Notes: a model not told the origin generated them from the sequence alone. Counted from the first letter of the stretch, positions 1-26,459 are shown. The stretch is DNA of 64,000 nucleotides from Sinonovacula constricta (GCA_007844125.1 CM017556.1:73342193-73406192); one strand, 5' to 3'. Program-made: numbers and translations.

Positions 1-392
1 AAAAAATTGTCCTGCATAGCAGGGTGAACCTCTTAGCGGGGTGGTCCTCATATATTAACCCACATAATTCTTTGTGGAAATTAACCCACATTATTCTTTG
101 TGGAATAAATAAGTAAAAGCCAGTTGTAAAAACTCGTTTAGAGCTTTTTGCAATCTTGCTGACTCAAAAAATAAATATTATCTATCCATCTAGCACTATA
201 TATGTTTCAAGTTCACACAGTTGTTAAGATGTAAGTTTGAACACTGTTTATTTAAAAAATTGTACGTGCGATAACATTCAAGATATAATACAAGCAAAAA
301 CGGGTCTAAACTTAAGCATAAGCTTATCATGTTTCTCTCCCATAGTTTGGATTTTAAACACAACAATGCATACTTGTTATTCTGTCTGTCAG

Positions 393-3300
393 AAGCCACT
401 GATCCTGCCATGGTCCCAGATGACTGGAGATCATGTGACCCGATCCTTGGAGCTGCTGAAAGAGGCTATCCAAGTGTGTGTCACGCTTGACCCCTCCCCC
501 ACCGCCCTCCAGGATGGGCTTGTACTCTATTACCAACCTCCTGCACCTTCTACAGCACACACAGAGGTAAGATGATACATGCTTTCTAGTGCAGTATTTA
601 TAAGCACATTTTATTGTACAATTTAATTTTTTATTCTTAGCTTGCTTAGCATAAATTGATCAGACTTATTCAAACTGTGCAAATGTCTAATCTGGGCTAT
701 TTTCTGCCTTTTCCTTCAGCAATATTTCTTAGAATCTTTTCATAGTGTTAATAGAAAATAACTTAAAATTTGTAATGATTATTAATACATGTAGAATGAA
801 AGGGCTCAATTGATCCTTACATTTCGACAAAGGTCCTATAGTAACCTTAATGTGTGGAGGTAAGAATGTAAGAAACTCCCAAATTATTGAACCTTTCACA
901 GCAATTTAGATACTCTGGAACTTTATTATGTGTGCCATAGCAACCAAATATACAAATAAATTTTCTTTTAAATGTCCTAGTCCCAATAAAATATTGTTAG
1001 TCTTCTGTTTTTGTTTCTTTTTTGTTGTTATATCTTTGACAATTTACATGAATTCTGTATGTGACCATCTATTAAATAAAACACATGCATATTACCCTCT
1101 TAGTTATAAGACATTAATTTTAAGCTGGAAGTTGTTAATACTCCTTGCTAATATTCCTGATAATTAATCAACAGTGTGTTAAAAGTAACTAATATGTTTA
1201 CATGATGGCTTGGTAACCAGTTTAGTCATTTAGGAATTGATAATAATAATGAAATGAAAATTATTTTTTTATAACAATCATATCATTTTCTTCCTGTTAA
1301 TCGTTCAGATTGCAAGAGCTGCTGAATGTCTGCAAGGACTTGCTGCGACAGGATCGTAGCCTGGTTGATATATGGCTCACAGTTGCTAACCTGTATGCAG
1401 CCCACAACGAGAGGAGTGCCACACTCAGGGTAAGACTTCCATAAAGTTGTAATTTATTTCTTTAAGTTTACTTTACGCAATCTTAACAGTTCAGATGATG
1501 TATGAATCTTCTTTTATTACATCTAATAAGTTATGAAAGTGAATAAGATGAATACATGTTTTTCTCAATAACTTGGAACTCAAAATAATGGTTTCATGGA
1601 ACTACGTTTTCCTTGCTTAACTGTAACTGTAGAGTTATTATGATGATTATAACAAAATAATGTTTCTCTTAATACGCAATACAATAGCTTTCAGTTGTTG
1701 TCAACAAACTTGCTCTGATTTCTCTGTTGTAAGCATTTGTTAAGTTTTACAAATTGTTGCCTTTGTTGCAATAAAAAAAAATTAGAAAAAAAAGAGCAAA
1801 AAATCATTATAGTTTTAAAGTTTTAAAAGTGCTAAGGTTATGTGTTTATAAAAATTGTAGGTGTTCAGTGATGCCTTAGAAGCAGGTTCCTCTGTCAGCA
1901 AGGGCCTTTTACTACGCAGCACAATTTGACATTTCCAAGGTTTGTTATTTTATTTTATCTTTCAATTTTTTCAAAAATATATTCACACTTATATTTATGC
2001 TGATATTTGATAATTGGAGATTCATGTAATCTTTTATTCAATGAGGCGCTTGCTTATCTGAAACTGGTGTCTATACATGATCTTTTCTATGTAATAGTAA
2101 GTATTTTATCATAAAATGTCCCTAACGTTGGTTAACAATCTTCAGTGCTGTCTTAATGATTATACATTTGGAACAGCAAGCTATGCTCCTTAAGTGGAAA
2201 AAAATATTTAAACAATAATTATTCTGTAAAATGTATTCTTTTTGTCCATATATGCTTAGGACATTGTATGCCACTGTTCTAAAATGTTAATACAAAAATT
2301 AAGGGCGCCCAAGGCGTAGTGGTAGAGTCGCTGACTTGTTACTCCTCTGACTGCTTCGCCTCTCACTGTGTCGATACGAGTCCCATTTGGGGCGAAAGTA
2401 CTTAATGTGGGAAGGTCTTCCAGCTGACCTGTGGTGTGCTGGTGGTTCTACACAGTCATTTGTCTGGGGTCTCCATCAAATAGATGGACTTCGCTATAAT
2501 AAAAAATCATAAATGGTCTCTGCAATGTAATTCAAAAACAAATTTAAACAGTAATTTCCTGGCTTTTTGGGGCATATGTCACCACAAACAAACTAGAGTA
2601 TTGTTTTATGATTATTTACCCTATGACTACAGCTCCCTGTATGTCACCACAAACAAACTAGAGTATTGTTGTATGATTATTTACCCTATGACTACAGCCC
2701 CCTGTATGTCACCACAAACAAACTAGAGTATTGTTGTATGATTATTTACCCTATGACTACAGCCCCCTGTATGTAAACATGTATGCTTACAGAACACAGA
2801 GGGTGCCCTTATCTGCCTGTCTCAGTGCCCAGCTGAGTTCTTTGTGCTGGACGAGAACTCTGTTATTGATGCTGCCTCTCTCTACTGGTAATCATGGATT
2901 CTTTCTTTTGTGTTAACAAATAGTCTGATGTCATTCAATAAGGGGATACTATAAATGCAGAAATCTTTGTCAAGTTTTTAATACATTAACATCTACTGGT
3001 ACTATCCACATTCTGCGCCTCAAGTTTTTGACTGCCTTTGAAATTAAATACAACTATTTTTGATGTTATAAGTAAAATCCCAAATACTGTTAAACATTTT
3101 ACAAGTTGATAAAAAAATTGTATTGGCGGCACCCGTGGGTGAGCGGTTAGAGTCGGCGACTTGTAACTCCTCAACCCCTAACTGCATATTGTATTAAAAG
3201 TTTTGCCAATGCAATAAACAGTGTGTATTGTATGCTTCAGTGTATTGCTGCGACAGAGTGTTCCCCTGTGGGAGGCCCCTCCCTCCTACAAACCCGAGGT

Positions 3301-6300
3301 GACAGTTGACTCCATTCACAGTCAACTGATCTACATCTGGCTAAACTACTGGTACACTTCTATACTTGTACAACCTCAGATTTTACATTTTATTGCATTA
3401 TTTTCCTATGTTTTTTATTTACTCAATGTACCAGCGTTTGATTTTAACTATTATATTAATTATAATCTTCTGTTCATATTCTACATGTTATAGTCACTTT
3501 CTCTTCATATTTTTATAGTCTATATTTTTGGTCACTTTTTCTTCAATTTCTTTTAACTGTACTTTGTTGTCACTTTTCTTACAATTTATTTACTTATCTT
3601 GTATTGTCATGTTCTTTGCATATTAATATTCTTACATGGTGTTTGCACAAAGCAAATGACTGGATTCATATTTTTATAGTCAGTTTGACCTTGGAAATAC
3701 GAGCAGCCAGTCTGTCCTTGTATTCTGACTAGCTCACCACCTGCAGATATTCATGACCCTCATCACCTGCAGATATTCTTGACCCTCACCACCTGCAGAT
3801 ATTCTTGACCCTCACCACCTGCAGATATTCATGACCCTCATCACCTGCAGATATTCATGACCCTCATCACCTGCAGATATTCTTGACCCTCATCACCTGC
3901 AGATATTCATGACCCTCATCACCTGCAGATATTCATGACCCTCATCACCTGCAGATATTCTTGACCCTCACCACCTGCAGATATTCATGACCCTCACCAC
4001 CTGCAGATATTCATGACCCTCATCACCTGCAGATATTCTTGACCCTCATCACCTGCAGATATTCTTGACCCTCACCACCTGCAGATATTCATGACCCTCA
4101 TCACCTGCAGATATTCATGACCCTCATCACCTGCAGATATTCTTGACCCTCATCACCTGCAGATATTCATGACTCATTGTTTGTTGCCAGCCTGTTGCTA
4201 GAGCTGCGTCAGGAAGTCAACAATGCTGTGGAGATGTATGAGACGGCTTTGTGTTCCCTCAGTAAACCAGAGGATCTATCCAAAATATGGGCGGGGTAAG
4301 TCTTAACCATCCACTGAGGTAGGTCATATGTGTGTTTCTCAGATCCTCATCTGATTGCCTTTCCAAATACTTGTGTACAGAACAGTCAAGGCAAGTCTTC
4401 ACTATAATGAATGTGTGTATGCTGCCTTAGATATTTATATCTAGAATAACCAGATATATTCTCTTAAGGTGACCAGGAATTTTATTCTGATGTCGCTGAT
4501 GCCAGAGGGCCTTATTACCTTAATGCCCTAACCAAGGTTTAAACCTCAGTCAGGACATATGTAATTCGGTTTTCCAGAAGAACATTTATTTAGTACCTTT
4601 AAATAATCTTTCTTCTTCAATACAGTCTTAAAATTTCTAAATTACATGCTCACTAAATTGAATAATATTTCTGCAAATGAAATTCAATGCACCTCTTTTT
4701 GCTGACAGAAGTTAATTGTTTCAAATTAACTACGCTTCATAGCATTCTAGAAATAAACCCCAGGCATCAAATTGTAAAGATTGATGCTTTATGAATGATA
4801 GTGTTCCCCCTTCTTTAAAATATCAATGACTGCACATATACATAGACGTATACGACAGAACAGGCTCCCCTGCATCATGAAGTCTAGACCTTATAGAAAT
4901 GACATACAGACTAAGTTACAAGCTGTCCGACACTAGCTAAATGGACAATAACAACATGGACTGTAACACAACAGGCATGTAAACAAAACATGAAGCTCTG
5001 GTGACACTTGTTTCCTCATAACGGCACACAAACAAAAATCAGTAAAAAAAACAAAATACAATAAACATTAATTGCTTAAAGATAGGCTATTAGGGAGCCA
5101 TTTGATAGGAATCTACTTTATTTGCTGATGGGTCATTAGCAATATGACTAACGTTTTTTGCATTTTTTTTTTAGAAAAACAAAAACACTGAGGCTTATTT
5201 TGACCTTTAAATTAAGGTTTATTTCTGGGATTAAAACTGTAGCCAGACATGGGTTGAGGTAGATTTAGTTATTTTTTAGACATTATAAAGCTGTACTACC
5301 ACTGCCACAGGTATATAGAGTTCCAGTATCGGCAGATAGAGAGAGAACCTAGCAATGTTGTCCATCCCCGGAGATTAAATTACCTGTTCCACCGCTGTCT
5401 GACTACCCTCCCGGTGAAAGTGGAGGTGCCCCACTGGCCTGCCATCTATACCACAGACTATGGGCCCCTGAACTCTGTGATAGAACTGTATGCTGAGGGC
5501 TTGCTGCCTGAACAGAAACAGGAGGTCTATGAGAAAATGGTGGACAGAATGCCCTGCAATGTGTCTCTAGTATTAAGGTATTTACACAGGATTTAGTTTT
5601 GCATCCATCTGCATAAAATTGTAATCATTTTTAACTGCATTGTCTTTGTCTTGTTTCTTTTGGAAACATGGAATCTGTGTATTTGTTTTCCCCATTTAGG
5701 TGAAGTGTTTTCCACTTTAGAGTGACCATCCGCAAAAGCTCAGGTGGTAGAGCGTCGACTTGTGGATCGGTAGATCATGGGTTCAAACCCCGGCTGGGTC
5801 AAACCAAAGACTTAAAAGTTGGTAGTAGTGGCTTCCCCCCTAACGCTCGGGGCTAAGGGGTACTTTGACTACTTGTCAGTGTCAATATAATGGACTGGCC
5901 GGGTTCAGTCCTTGGGCACTTCATAAGTGCCCCTGTGCTATAAGGATAGAAATGTCGCTGCACAGTATTGGCAAGAAAAATGCTGGCTAATCCCAATCCT
6001 ATCCCACTTTAAGTTGAACTGAAGTTGTCTACTTAGGAAAAATAAGTAACAAAAATCAGTATACCTTAATATATGCCACTGTTGTTTCCTTTGTTTCTAA
6101 GAATATGGTATAATGTACAAACATATTTTCCTTATATCTTATGCAAAGTTGAGTTACTTTTGGATTTTCTTTCCTTCAATACCTCTCTTTTACCTAATTT
6201 ATTCACTGCTACTTTGAAAATTTACACAGTACAAGATAAATACAGGTACATGCAGCCTTATAAACTTTTGTCAATTTATTTTTGTATTATTGCATGCTAA

Positions 6301-8222
6301 ATTGTAAATGTACCAAATCAGCAAGCTGTACCTTCTAGAATCAAATAAGCTAACTTTTGTACTGTTCTTTTCTAAATAAACTTCATGCTTAACAATTTTT
6401 GCAATAGTACGCGGAAAACTGCCACAAAACAGAAAGTAAGCACCAGACCTGGTAGTGCAATTGGTAGAGTGTCAGCTCCAGGTACGGGAGGCACAGGGTT
6501 CGATCCTGGGCTGCGACAAATCGAGTTTCTTAAAAATGGTAGTTGTATGCTCCCTTGCTAATGCCCGAGCAAATATAAGGGTAGTTCCACGATTGGTTGG
6601 CCCAGTGTCCTGACAATGTGACTGGGTATGGTATCAAACCAGGTGTTAAGAGCATGCTATACACAGTAAAGGCAGCATGATATCTGCTTCAAGTGGTCCC
6701 GACAACTGAAATACTGTTGGTTTGTACGATAAACCCAATATATAACTACTATTAAATGAAACAGAAAGTACAGGTAATACTTGTGAATTTTATCCATTTC
6801 TGCCTTTAGGGTCTGTGGCTGGTGTGTACAGCGAGGGGAAATCCAGAGAGCTTTAGGATTGTGTCTACCTCTGGTCCATGAAGACACTCACAACACCAAC
6901 ATCTGGAAATTGTAATACTGACCTTTTGTTACTTTACACTCAAATCATCATCTTGTCTGTAAATTGTGCTCCAATGTCAGGTAGATTGGAATAAAAATAG
7001 CAACACTATTTAACTGTTTAACACCTTAAACTGTGACAACATTCTCACATTTCCAAGTTTTCATTACAGTTGTTGCCCAGCACCGTATCCATCACATAAG
7101 TTCTTTATTTTTTTCATAAATTAATTTTTCTTAATAATTCTTCTATTACTTGCTTGCTGACAATATTTTGTCTGAATGTTCTTAGTGTTTTGTTAATCAT
7201 CACACCACAAATCTGAGAGATAAATTGTAATTTTATGAGCTGACAAATTATGAAAAAATATTGTGCTTGTAGTCTAATACCTAGTGGTATGCCTTATTTG
7301 TATTCCAGGGTGACTTCTCTAGCAATCAGGCAGAAGAATCAAACTCAGGTTAGTGGACAATCTCCAAACAAACTGTATGTATTAACTTTTGTTCTTGATT
7401 TAATATCATTTTGCCTGAACTCGTTCAATAAATGTTTGTATTAAATAACAACTCATGTCAGATCCTCTATGTTACACATATTGTATGTACTGTGTTTGTA
7501 CTTTGTATAGGAAGAGTTAGATACAATTGTTACACCTGCAAAAAGCATCAGTACATGAAGCAGACTTAGTATTCTTTTATTTTCAGATTGTGCGTCTCTT
7601 CTACAGAGCCATCCAGTGTCAGCCCTTCTGCATAGTCTTGTGGAAAAATGTAAAATCTTAATAGTTTCTCTCTTGCTTTGGCCTAGTTTATGTGCCTAAT
7701 AATGTTAACTGTAGAACACATAACTAATGTAGATATACATATAATTTTAGATTGTTAATTGTAAACATAAGCTGCTGATCGAAGTATAAAAACTGAGATT
7801 TGGGATTAAGTCTGACTTAATTCTAAAATATCTAATAGATCAGCATTATTATTGCTAACCAAGCAGGTTGTAAAGAAAGAGTTTGAGACCTTCAAGACCT
7901 TTAGACCTACTGTTTCACAACTTCAAGTTCAAATAATAATTTTGTTATTGTAGTATTGATAATCAGGTGCAGTTCGTACCTGTGTTTATAAGCTAAACTG
8001 GAGACGTTAAAGCCTTTTACATTCAGTATTTTCATCCCTAGTATCTGTTAACCTGTATTTAATGTGCCACCTTTCTCCTAATTTCAGTTGCTGATGTTTC
8101 TGCTGACACAAGGTGAGGCAGTCCGGGAAATGGTTCAGTCTCTTCTCGTGCGATGTAACACCCTAGGTCTTAATATGGCTGAGCTGTACCAGCTAACTGC
8201 TTCTTTAAATACAAAATCCTAG
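393..8222 (+). CDS. ZFC3H1: ZFC3H1-like protein, C-terminal exons (5' end outside window)
   Basis: Eleven exons: 393-566, 1309-1429, 1861-1939, 2793-2887, 3241-3351, 4191-4295, 5311-5577, 6810-6911, 7309-7348, 7587-7649 and 8088-8222 (TAG stop). All introns are GT-AG, and phases close from exon 4 to the stop. The product is helix-rich with HAT/TPR-like repeats. The block 'MPCNVSLVLR', then 'LWKN', then a tail with 'RCNTLGLNMAELYQL' resembles the C-terminus of vertebrate ZFC3H1. That nuclear zinc-finger protein links the helicase MTR4 to PABPN1 in the PAXT connection, sending polyadenylated nuclear RNA to the exosome. The zinc finger would lie upstream, outside the window. Exons 1 and 3 each carry one base too many for the frame to close (at about 490-520 and in a T run at 1907-1910). 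They are either sequencing errors or real lesions. The family call rests on the C-terminal half; another HAT-repeat protein is possible but less likely. Confidence 0.8.
2305..2540 (+). mobile_element. tRNA-derived SINE, family B (head plus tail)
   Basis: The head has a tRNA-like A box ('agtggtagagtcg') and a B-box-like segment ('gatacgagtccc'). The tail contains 'cttccagctgacctgtggtg' and 'gtctggggtct'. The same tail recurs at 59648-59775, and the whole family on the minus strand at 15880-16065. It lies in an intron of the ZFC3H1-like gene. Confidence 0.65.
2578..2772. repeat. tandem repeat, 3 copies of 65 bp
   Basis: Three nearly identical units begin at 2578, 2643 and 2708 with 'gtcaccacaaacaaactaga'. 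The array ends about 20 bp before the acceptor of the exon at 2793-2887. Confidence 0.9.
3124..3178 (+). mobile_element. SINE head fragment (tRNA-like)
   Basis: The sequence 'gtgagcggttagagtcggcg' followed by 'acttgtaactcctc' resembles the head of family B at 2305. The tail is missing. Confidence 0.45.
3732..4173. repeat. minisatellite, about 17 copies of 26 bp
   Basis: The unit is built around 'cacctgcagatattc' followed by 'a/ttgaccctca', with a 26-bp period. The array ends 17 bp before the 3' splice site at 4190. Each unit carries 'ctgcag', which resembles an acceptor but lacks a strong pyrimidine tract. Confidence 0.95.
5737..6010 (+). mobile_element. tRNA-derived SINE, family C
   Basis: An A-box-like 'gctcaggtggtagagcg' and a textbook B box 'gggttcaaaccccgg' are followed by a non-tRNA body. 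The element is intronic in the ZFC3H1-like gene. It is not a tRNA gene: the acceptor stem does not close. Confidence 0.6.
6443..6735 (+). mobile_element. tRNA-derived SINE, family A, near full length
   Basis: A tRNA-like head ('acctggtagtgcaattggta', B box 'gggttcgatcctggg') is followed by a body ending with 'aaatactgttggtttgtacg'. The reverse complement of the full element recurs at 35632-35924. The body alone recurs at 48683-48925, and a fragment at 22918-23012. Confidence 0.7.
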
Positions 8223-9620
8223 CACTTAAATCAACCAATAGTAAATAACGTAAGCTATTGTAAAAGTTTTTGTGTTTTTTTTTCATTTACCAAAAACAAG
8301 TAATTCCAAGTTTTTTGTTCATTTAATTTTTTTTTAAACCAGTATCTTTTTTCAAAGAAATCAGTTTATTACTTCTTCAGAAATGTCCTTGGATCAGGTA
8401 AGTATTATAGTCAGCTCAGTTGTTGTTTGCACACACACACACAATACATTAACTACTGAGCTGGTTTACACTGTTTGTTGTGGTTGGTTTTCAATCTTCA
8501 AGACAATCATCCTTGCTTGACGAGCATTTAATCTGAATCATATTGTGATTGAAATCTTCGTTGATTGTCTACAAACTAATTACGGGTCTAGCCAAAGCAT
8601 GAACACAAGGTTACAGACTGGTGGAAGCAAGAGTAGCAGTGATATCCATGTGCTGACCACCCACCTGGCATTCCAGCCAACCAGTCAGCCAGGCAACCCA
8701 AGTAATCTGACACAACTGTTCATGCACTACTAGGTTGTGAGCCAAAATAAGTTATTAGAATCATGTTGTTATCATTTTACCATTGTTTTTGTTTGCTTTT
8801 TTGTGAGATTCACTATACAATATGGACAATAATATAGACAAGAAGAATATCGACCAAGTGTCCATTTAACAAGTCATTGAAATAGTTGACTATATTGATA
8901 TATCCTTTTCCAAAGTCTAGACAATATTTATAACTGACTTTTAAATTTCATTTATAAACAATTTTTTAATGAAACCAATTTTTTAATGAAACCATTTTGC
9001 TGCTGTGGTGCTTAGCAAACTGTCTTTAAGTTTTTGACTGGTAAGTTTTGAACAAATGTTTCTTCTTTCATATTATTTATAAGAACAGTACCGAGTTAAT
9101 AGTATTTGTAATGATATATTACACATAGACATGTAACCATTATTTGAATAGTTTCCTGGTATTGAACTCGTATTTTGATTCTTGTGTGATACTTTGTTGT
9201 TGAATATTGTTTTGACCAAAGTATGCTTTTCTTCTTTTAAATAACAGATATATGACTGCAGTATTATAATCAAAGAAATCCTAAATTTTTGGAGGATACA
9301 TTTTGGAAACATTTGACATGTACATTTGTTTATTAGGCACATGATAATAATGCTCAAACAACTAATTGATATGACAGAGAATCCTTTTGCAATCAAAACC
9401 CCACTTTATATTTGTGATAGATATGGTTATACCATTTCTTATATTTAAAACATTTGTTTTTTTGTGCTGAATAGGCTGCTGTTTTGACCCGAGGGGTATG
9501 TGTTTGTAAAATATAAGAAATGGTAACATTCATAATAGTAATCTACTTTTGTTAATTATTGTTTATGTGTACATTTTGTTATCAAGAACTTTGAATGCAA
9601 TAAAATTGTTAAAGAAAAAA
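8223..9620 (+). other. probable 3' UTR of the ZFC3H1-like gene with poly(A) signal
   Basis: This AT-rich stretch follows the TAG stop and has no convincing coding content. An AATAAA hexamer lies at 9599-9604, followed within about 15 bases by an A-rich run, as expected at a cleavage site. A (CA)n tract lies near 8431. An inverted repeat at about 9428-9450 and 9501-9525 shares a 16-bp core ('accatttcttatattt') and could form a hairpin in the transcript. The UTR extent is inferred from the hexamer only. Confidence 0.45.
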
Positions 9621-10463
9621 AGATGGTGGCTTATTATTTCCTAACCAAAGTGGTCTGGAATACAGTAAAATCCCTCTATTAACATTCAAAGGGGTCTTAA
9701 TAGTGAGCTTGAGTGAGCAAGTGATATCAACATTATTTATGAATCAAAATGTTGTATCGTACAATGTACACACTTCTTTCCACAATGTTTTAAACAAAAT
9801 TATGTAAAATCATTTATGTTATGAAAATATTTTAACTCGTATAAATAATTGATGTAAGGAAAAATTACTTTTATTTCGATTATGATAATCATGAATGTAA
9901 TGAATAAATTGTGTAACTGTGTAAGTCACAAATACTATGAAATGTATGTCATTTCAGCGAAGATTAAAATGTATAATCACATTTTAGATATGTTAATCAC
10001 ATGTGAAACTCCAATCATGCTGACAAGTAAATTATTTTTTTACCTATTATTTTTCACACATTTTTCAATTCATAAAGTCCTTGAATGTTTCTCTATTCCG
10101 GTCATTAAGCGCCTAATTGACTAAGATCATGACCTTGTGTGACCCGATTGTAATTGAAAACATGCTGGTGGCATTATTTTGCCTGATAAGAGAGTGCAAA
10201 TTACACCATAGGGGACTTCTTGCTCCAGTAAAAGTGGTTGTAATTGAGGTTGGTGTTTACATAAGAAATACACAAAAAGTGCTAGCAGAACTGGTTGTTA
10301 TGCTGGATTAGCAGCGTGCCTGTTATTGTGAGTAGGTTTCTCACTGAATAAAGAAGTCAAATACTTTGAACTTTTTAAATCTGGCCTTTAGTGGCATGGT
10401 CATTGGGTGACATTTTACTGTCGTTTGCAACAAGAAACTGTCATAAGGCAGTGCCATAACTAC

Positions 10464-11411
10464 AAGGTTAAATGTCTTGACACTAACTGCTTAGCCATCC
10501 CAAACCCCAGGTAGTTAAACAACTATGGCTTCCATCAAGGTTAAATGTCTTGACACTAACTGCTTAGCCATCCCAAACCCCAGGTAGTTAAACAACTATG
10601 GCTTCCATCAAGGTTAAATGTCTTGACACTAACTGCTTAGCCATCCCAAACCTCAGGCAGTTAAACACCTATGGCTTCTATCAAGGTTAAATGTCTTGAC
10701 ACTAACTGCTTAGCCATTCCAAACCCCAGGTAGTTAAACAACTATGGCTTCCATCAAGGTTAAATGTCTTGAAACTAACTGCTTGGCCATTCCAAACCCC
10801 AGGTAGTTAAACAACTATGGCTTCCATCAAGGTTAAATGTCTTGACACTAACTGCTTAGCCATTCCAAACCCCAGGTAGTTAAACACCTATGACTTCCAT
10901 CAAGGTTAAATGTCTTGACACTAACTGCTTAGCCATTCCAAACCCCAGGTAGTTAAACAACTATGGCTTCCATCAAGGTTAAATGTCTTGACACTAACTG
11001 CTTAGCCATTCCAAACCCCAGGTAGTTAAACACCTATGACTTCCATCAAGGTTAAATGTCTTGACACTAACTGCTTAGCCATTCCAAACCCCAGGCAGTT
11101 AAACACCTATGGCTTCTATCAAGGTTAAATGTCTTGACACTAACTGCTTAACCATCCCAAACCCCAGGTAGTTAAACAACTATGGCTTCCATCAAGGTTA
11201 AATGTCTTGACACTAACTGCTTAGCCATCCCAAACCCCAGGTAGTTAAACACCTATGGCTTCTATCAAGGTTAAATGTCTTGACACTAACTGCTTAGCCA
11301 TCCCAAACTCCAGGAAATTAAACACCTATGGCTTCCATCAAGGTTAAATGTCTTGAAACTAACTGCTGAGCCATCCCAAACCCCAGGCAGTTAAACACCT
11401 ATGGCCTCCAT
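10464..11411. repeat. minisatellite, 13 copies of 73 bp
   Basis: Units start with 'aaggttaaatgtcttgacac' and contain 'gcttagccatcccaaacccc'. Period is 73 bp (10464 to 10537), with a few substitutions per copy. Confidence 0.95.
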
Positions 11412-12142
11412 GCTTGTTTACAAACCTTGATCAGTTGCTGGGTTCAAAAACTACTGAACAAAACGTAGATTGTTTTCATTGCTATATTTTAAATAAGGAA
11501 AGCTGACATAGAAGGTGAACAAAGCATAAATAAATGCATAGATATTAAGCAATAAATTTGATAAGAATAAGGAAATAATCAACTGATTACAAGTTGTACA
11601 TTAAGGTTTGGCTCGACTAATCCAAGTGGCCATAGTAAAGGCACATAAAACTTGTTAAAACATAATAGGCAGATGGGATTAAATAAATACATTTATGCAC
11701 CTCCTGAACCTAATCAAAAATAAATATCATTTGTTGCAATGAACATAAAGATTTAAAATTGCAAAAACAATTTAACAATAAAAAAGTGCTGCACAAAAGA
11801 AACTATTGTAATTACTACAATAGAGTTAATGCTACATCAATGTGGTTGATTCCAGATCTCTTGATAAAGGGGATAAAACCCGATTTCATTTTGCCATAAC
11901 ACTCAACCAACTCCTTTCATGTCAATACTTGTATAGATTGTTTACTGAAGTGATTTAATGAGAACCAAAAATATAGTTAAACTAAGATTGAATTCGCTCA
12001 CTTTATCTGAAACTGTCATCTGAAACTGTGTCAAACACTAAATTCCTTATGTGTAAATTCTACTGAATTGTACCTTCCATGGTCAGATGAAATTACAGAA
12101 CACAAATTAAATCCTCAATCTTAAAAAGGTTATTTAAAGTTG

Positions 12143-12148
12143 TTTATT
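12143..12148 (-). other. candidate poly(A) signal of katanin gene
   Basis: AATAAA on the minus strand about 120 bases past the katanin stop codon. It is a plausible 3' end signal but unconfirmed; other AT-rich hexamers lie further on. Confidence 0.35.
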
Positions 12149-12268
12149 AAAATAAAGAGGTTTTAAAGGATTTAAAACAAGGTTTTTAAAGGTTGGAGGC
12201 CTGACTGCATAATGGCTTTTGCCTGTCTAAAGACATTGGGGATTGTATGTGTGTGTACAGTTCTTGTC

Positions 12269-24879
<12,611 letters not shown>

Positions 24880-24883
24880 AATT

Positions 24884-25830
24884 ACTACAACATAGAGAAA
24901 ACAAAATTTTCACAAAAATTGAAGAACAAGAATGAGCACAAACGATAATTAGTGAATGCCTAATAATCAGTCATGATTATTCCTAAGCTTTTGATCAAAT
25001 ATATTTACATGAATTCTTTGTGAAGGAAACATCTATTTGTTTAAAGTAAGCATAACATAATTAAAACAACAACTTCACACAAAAACTGCATTTACAACTT
25101 TAAAAATAACTTTTACAAACAATGATGAGTATTGCATTAACACAATTTCAAAACCTAAGGCAATGACAAAGCTATATTCAGTTATAAAAAGCCTATGGCT
25201 GAACTGGTATTTGACGAAGTAATTTTTAACCTTAAAGCACTGCATGATATGACATTAAGGTCAATAAACTGAAATTAATGATATAGAGTATTTAAATGTA
25301 AACTAGATTTTATCTTTTGATAATTTATATTTTCAGAGATAAGTCTATGTAGTTGCTTACAAAACGTTGTTCTGCTATAAGAATTTGTCCAATTAGTGCA
25401 TAGACACATGACAGCGTTTTGGACTAATGACAGATAAATAGTGCTTGTGTTCAAGATGTTAAAACACACAAGGCCTATACAGTCACAAGTTCGTGCCTTG
25501 TTTGACAGTATCAGAACGGATACAAAATGTTTGTTTTATAGCATTTCAAAATTCTGTTACCGTCATGAAGTTCAGAATTAGATAATCATTAATGTTTGAC
25601 AACAGAGTGACTACACAATATCCGGACGAAAATATTCCCTCTGCTTCAATTTCAATAGTAAAGGAGGAATTCTTCCTAATTTATAAAAATGAAGTAATAA
25701 GAAAATAAGTTGAACGCTAATAACAGAAATAAATGGTTTCAAAAACATACCTGTAATTGTCATTCAAATGGAATTCTCCGGAAATTCAGTACGAGTTACG
25801 TCCACCTCGTTGCTCTTTAATGTAAACGTA
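24884..25830 (-). other. katanin 5' UTR: non-coding first exon and leader intron
   Basis: Just upstream of the ATG (24877-24879) a 3' splice site, 'tctatgttgtag', ends at 24885. A matching donor, CAG|GTATGT, lies at 25749-25751, so a non-coding exon of perhaps 80 bases would end at 25751 with transcription starting around 25830. The boundary to the promoter is not visible; no TATA box was identified. Confidence 0.5.
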
Positions 25831-26459
25831 TATTTGGCGGGAAATTTTAATTTATTTTAAATAAATTACGGATAGTGTGATGTATGTGTACATTCTAACT
25901 GTCTTTGTACATATTCTGTTTACGGTCATAGTCATTTTTTTTCTTTTTGCCGCTATCAATGGACGCCCCATTACACTCCAAAAGACTTCTAAAAGACTTA
26001 TTCTTAATATTGTGCCACCTAATCACCAAAGTACACTAGTGAGGTGTTTGTCCAAAGTTAAATAGAATAGCTTAACACACTACCATTTAAGTTAATATCC
26101 AGGGGGACCTTTATGTCCTTAGTATTGACTGCTATAATTTTATCTTTTTAAATAACCAAATTTGCTTTGGCCCCATCTCGCATTTAGCCAAATGTGTATT
26201 CTTGTTTGAACATTTTTCTGTAGTATTCATGGTTTTTAGATACACTTAGGAAGCATTGTATTAGCCTCGCAGACACTATTGTAGTTATTTCTGAACAGCA
26301 TTTAATGTTAAAAGTCTAAAATGCAACTAAGTGCAAAGAATGGTCACGATTCAGACAAGCCAGAATAACTGCTTCTAATATGAAATCTGTGTGTGTGTGA
26401 CTGTATAGAAGACTACAAAATCTACTGTGCAGACTGTTTGTGGGTCTAGGCCGTTTAAG

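Larger units (their letters stand above)
8223..12268. other. intergenic region between convergent ZFC3H1-like and katanin genes
   Basis: The region holds the probable ZFC3H1 3' UTR to about 9620, then AT-rich DNA in which I see no gene. A 73-bp array follows at 10464-11411, then more unassigned AT-rich DNA up to the katanin 3' UTR. Small open frames at 9882-10311 show no protein-like composition. Confidence 0.7.

Noticed and set aside
5737..5830. tRNA gene with B box gggttcaaacccc
   Set aside because: The acceptor stem does not pair and a non-tRNA body follows, as in a SINE.
9073..10311. Several small ORFs (60-107 residues) in the intergenic region
   Set aside because: The sequence is AT-rich with low-complexity translation, no splice context and no family resemblance.
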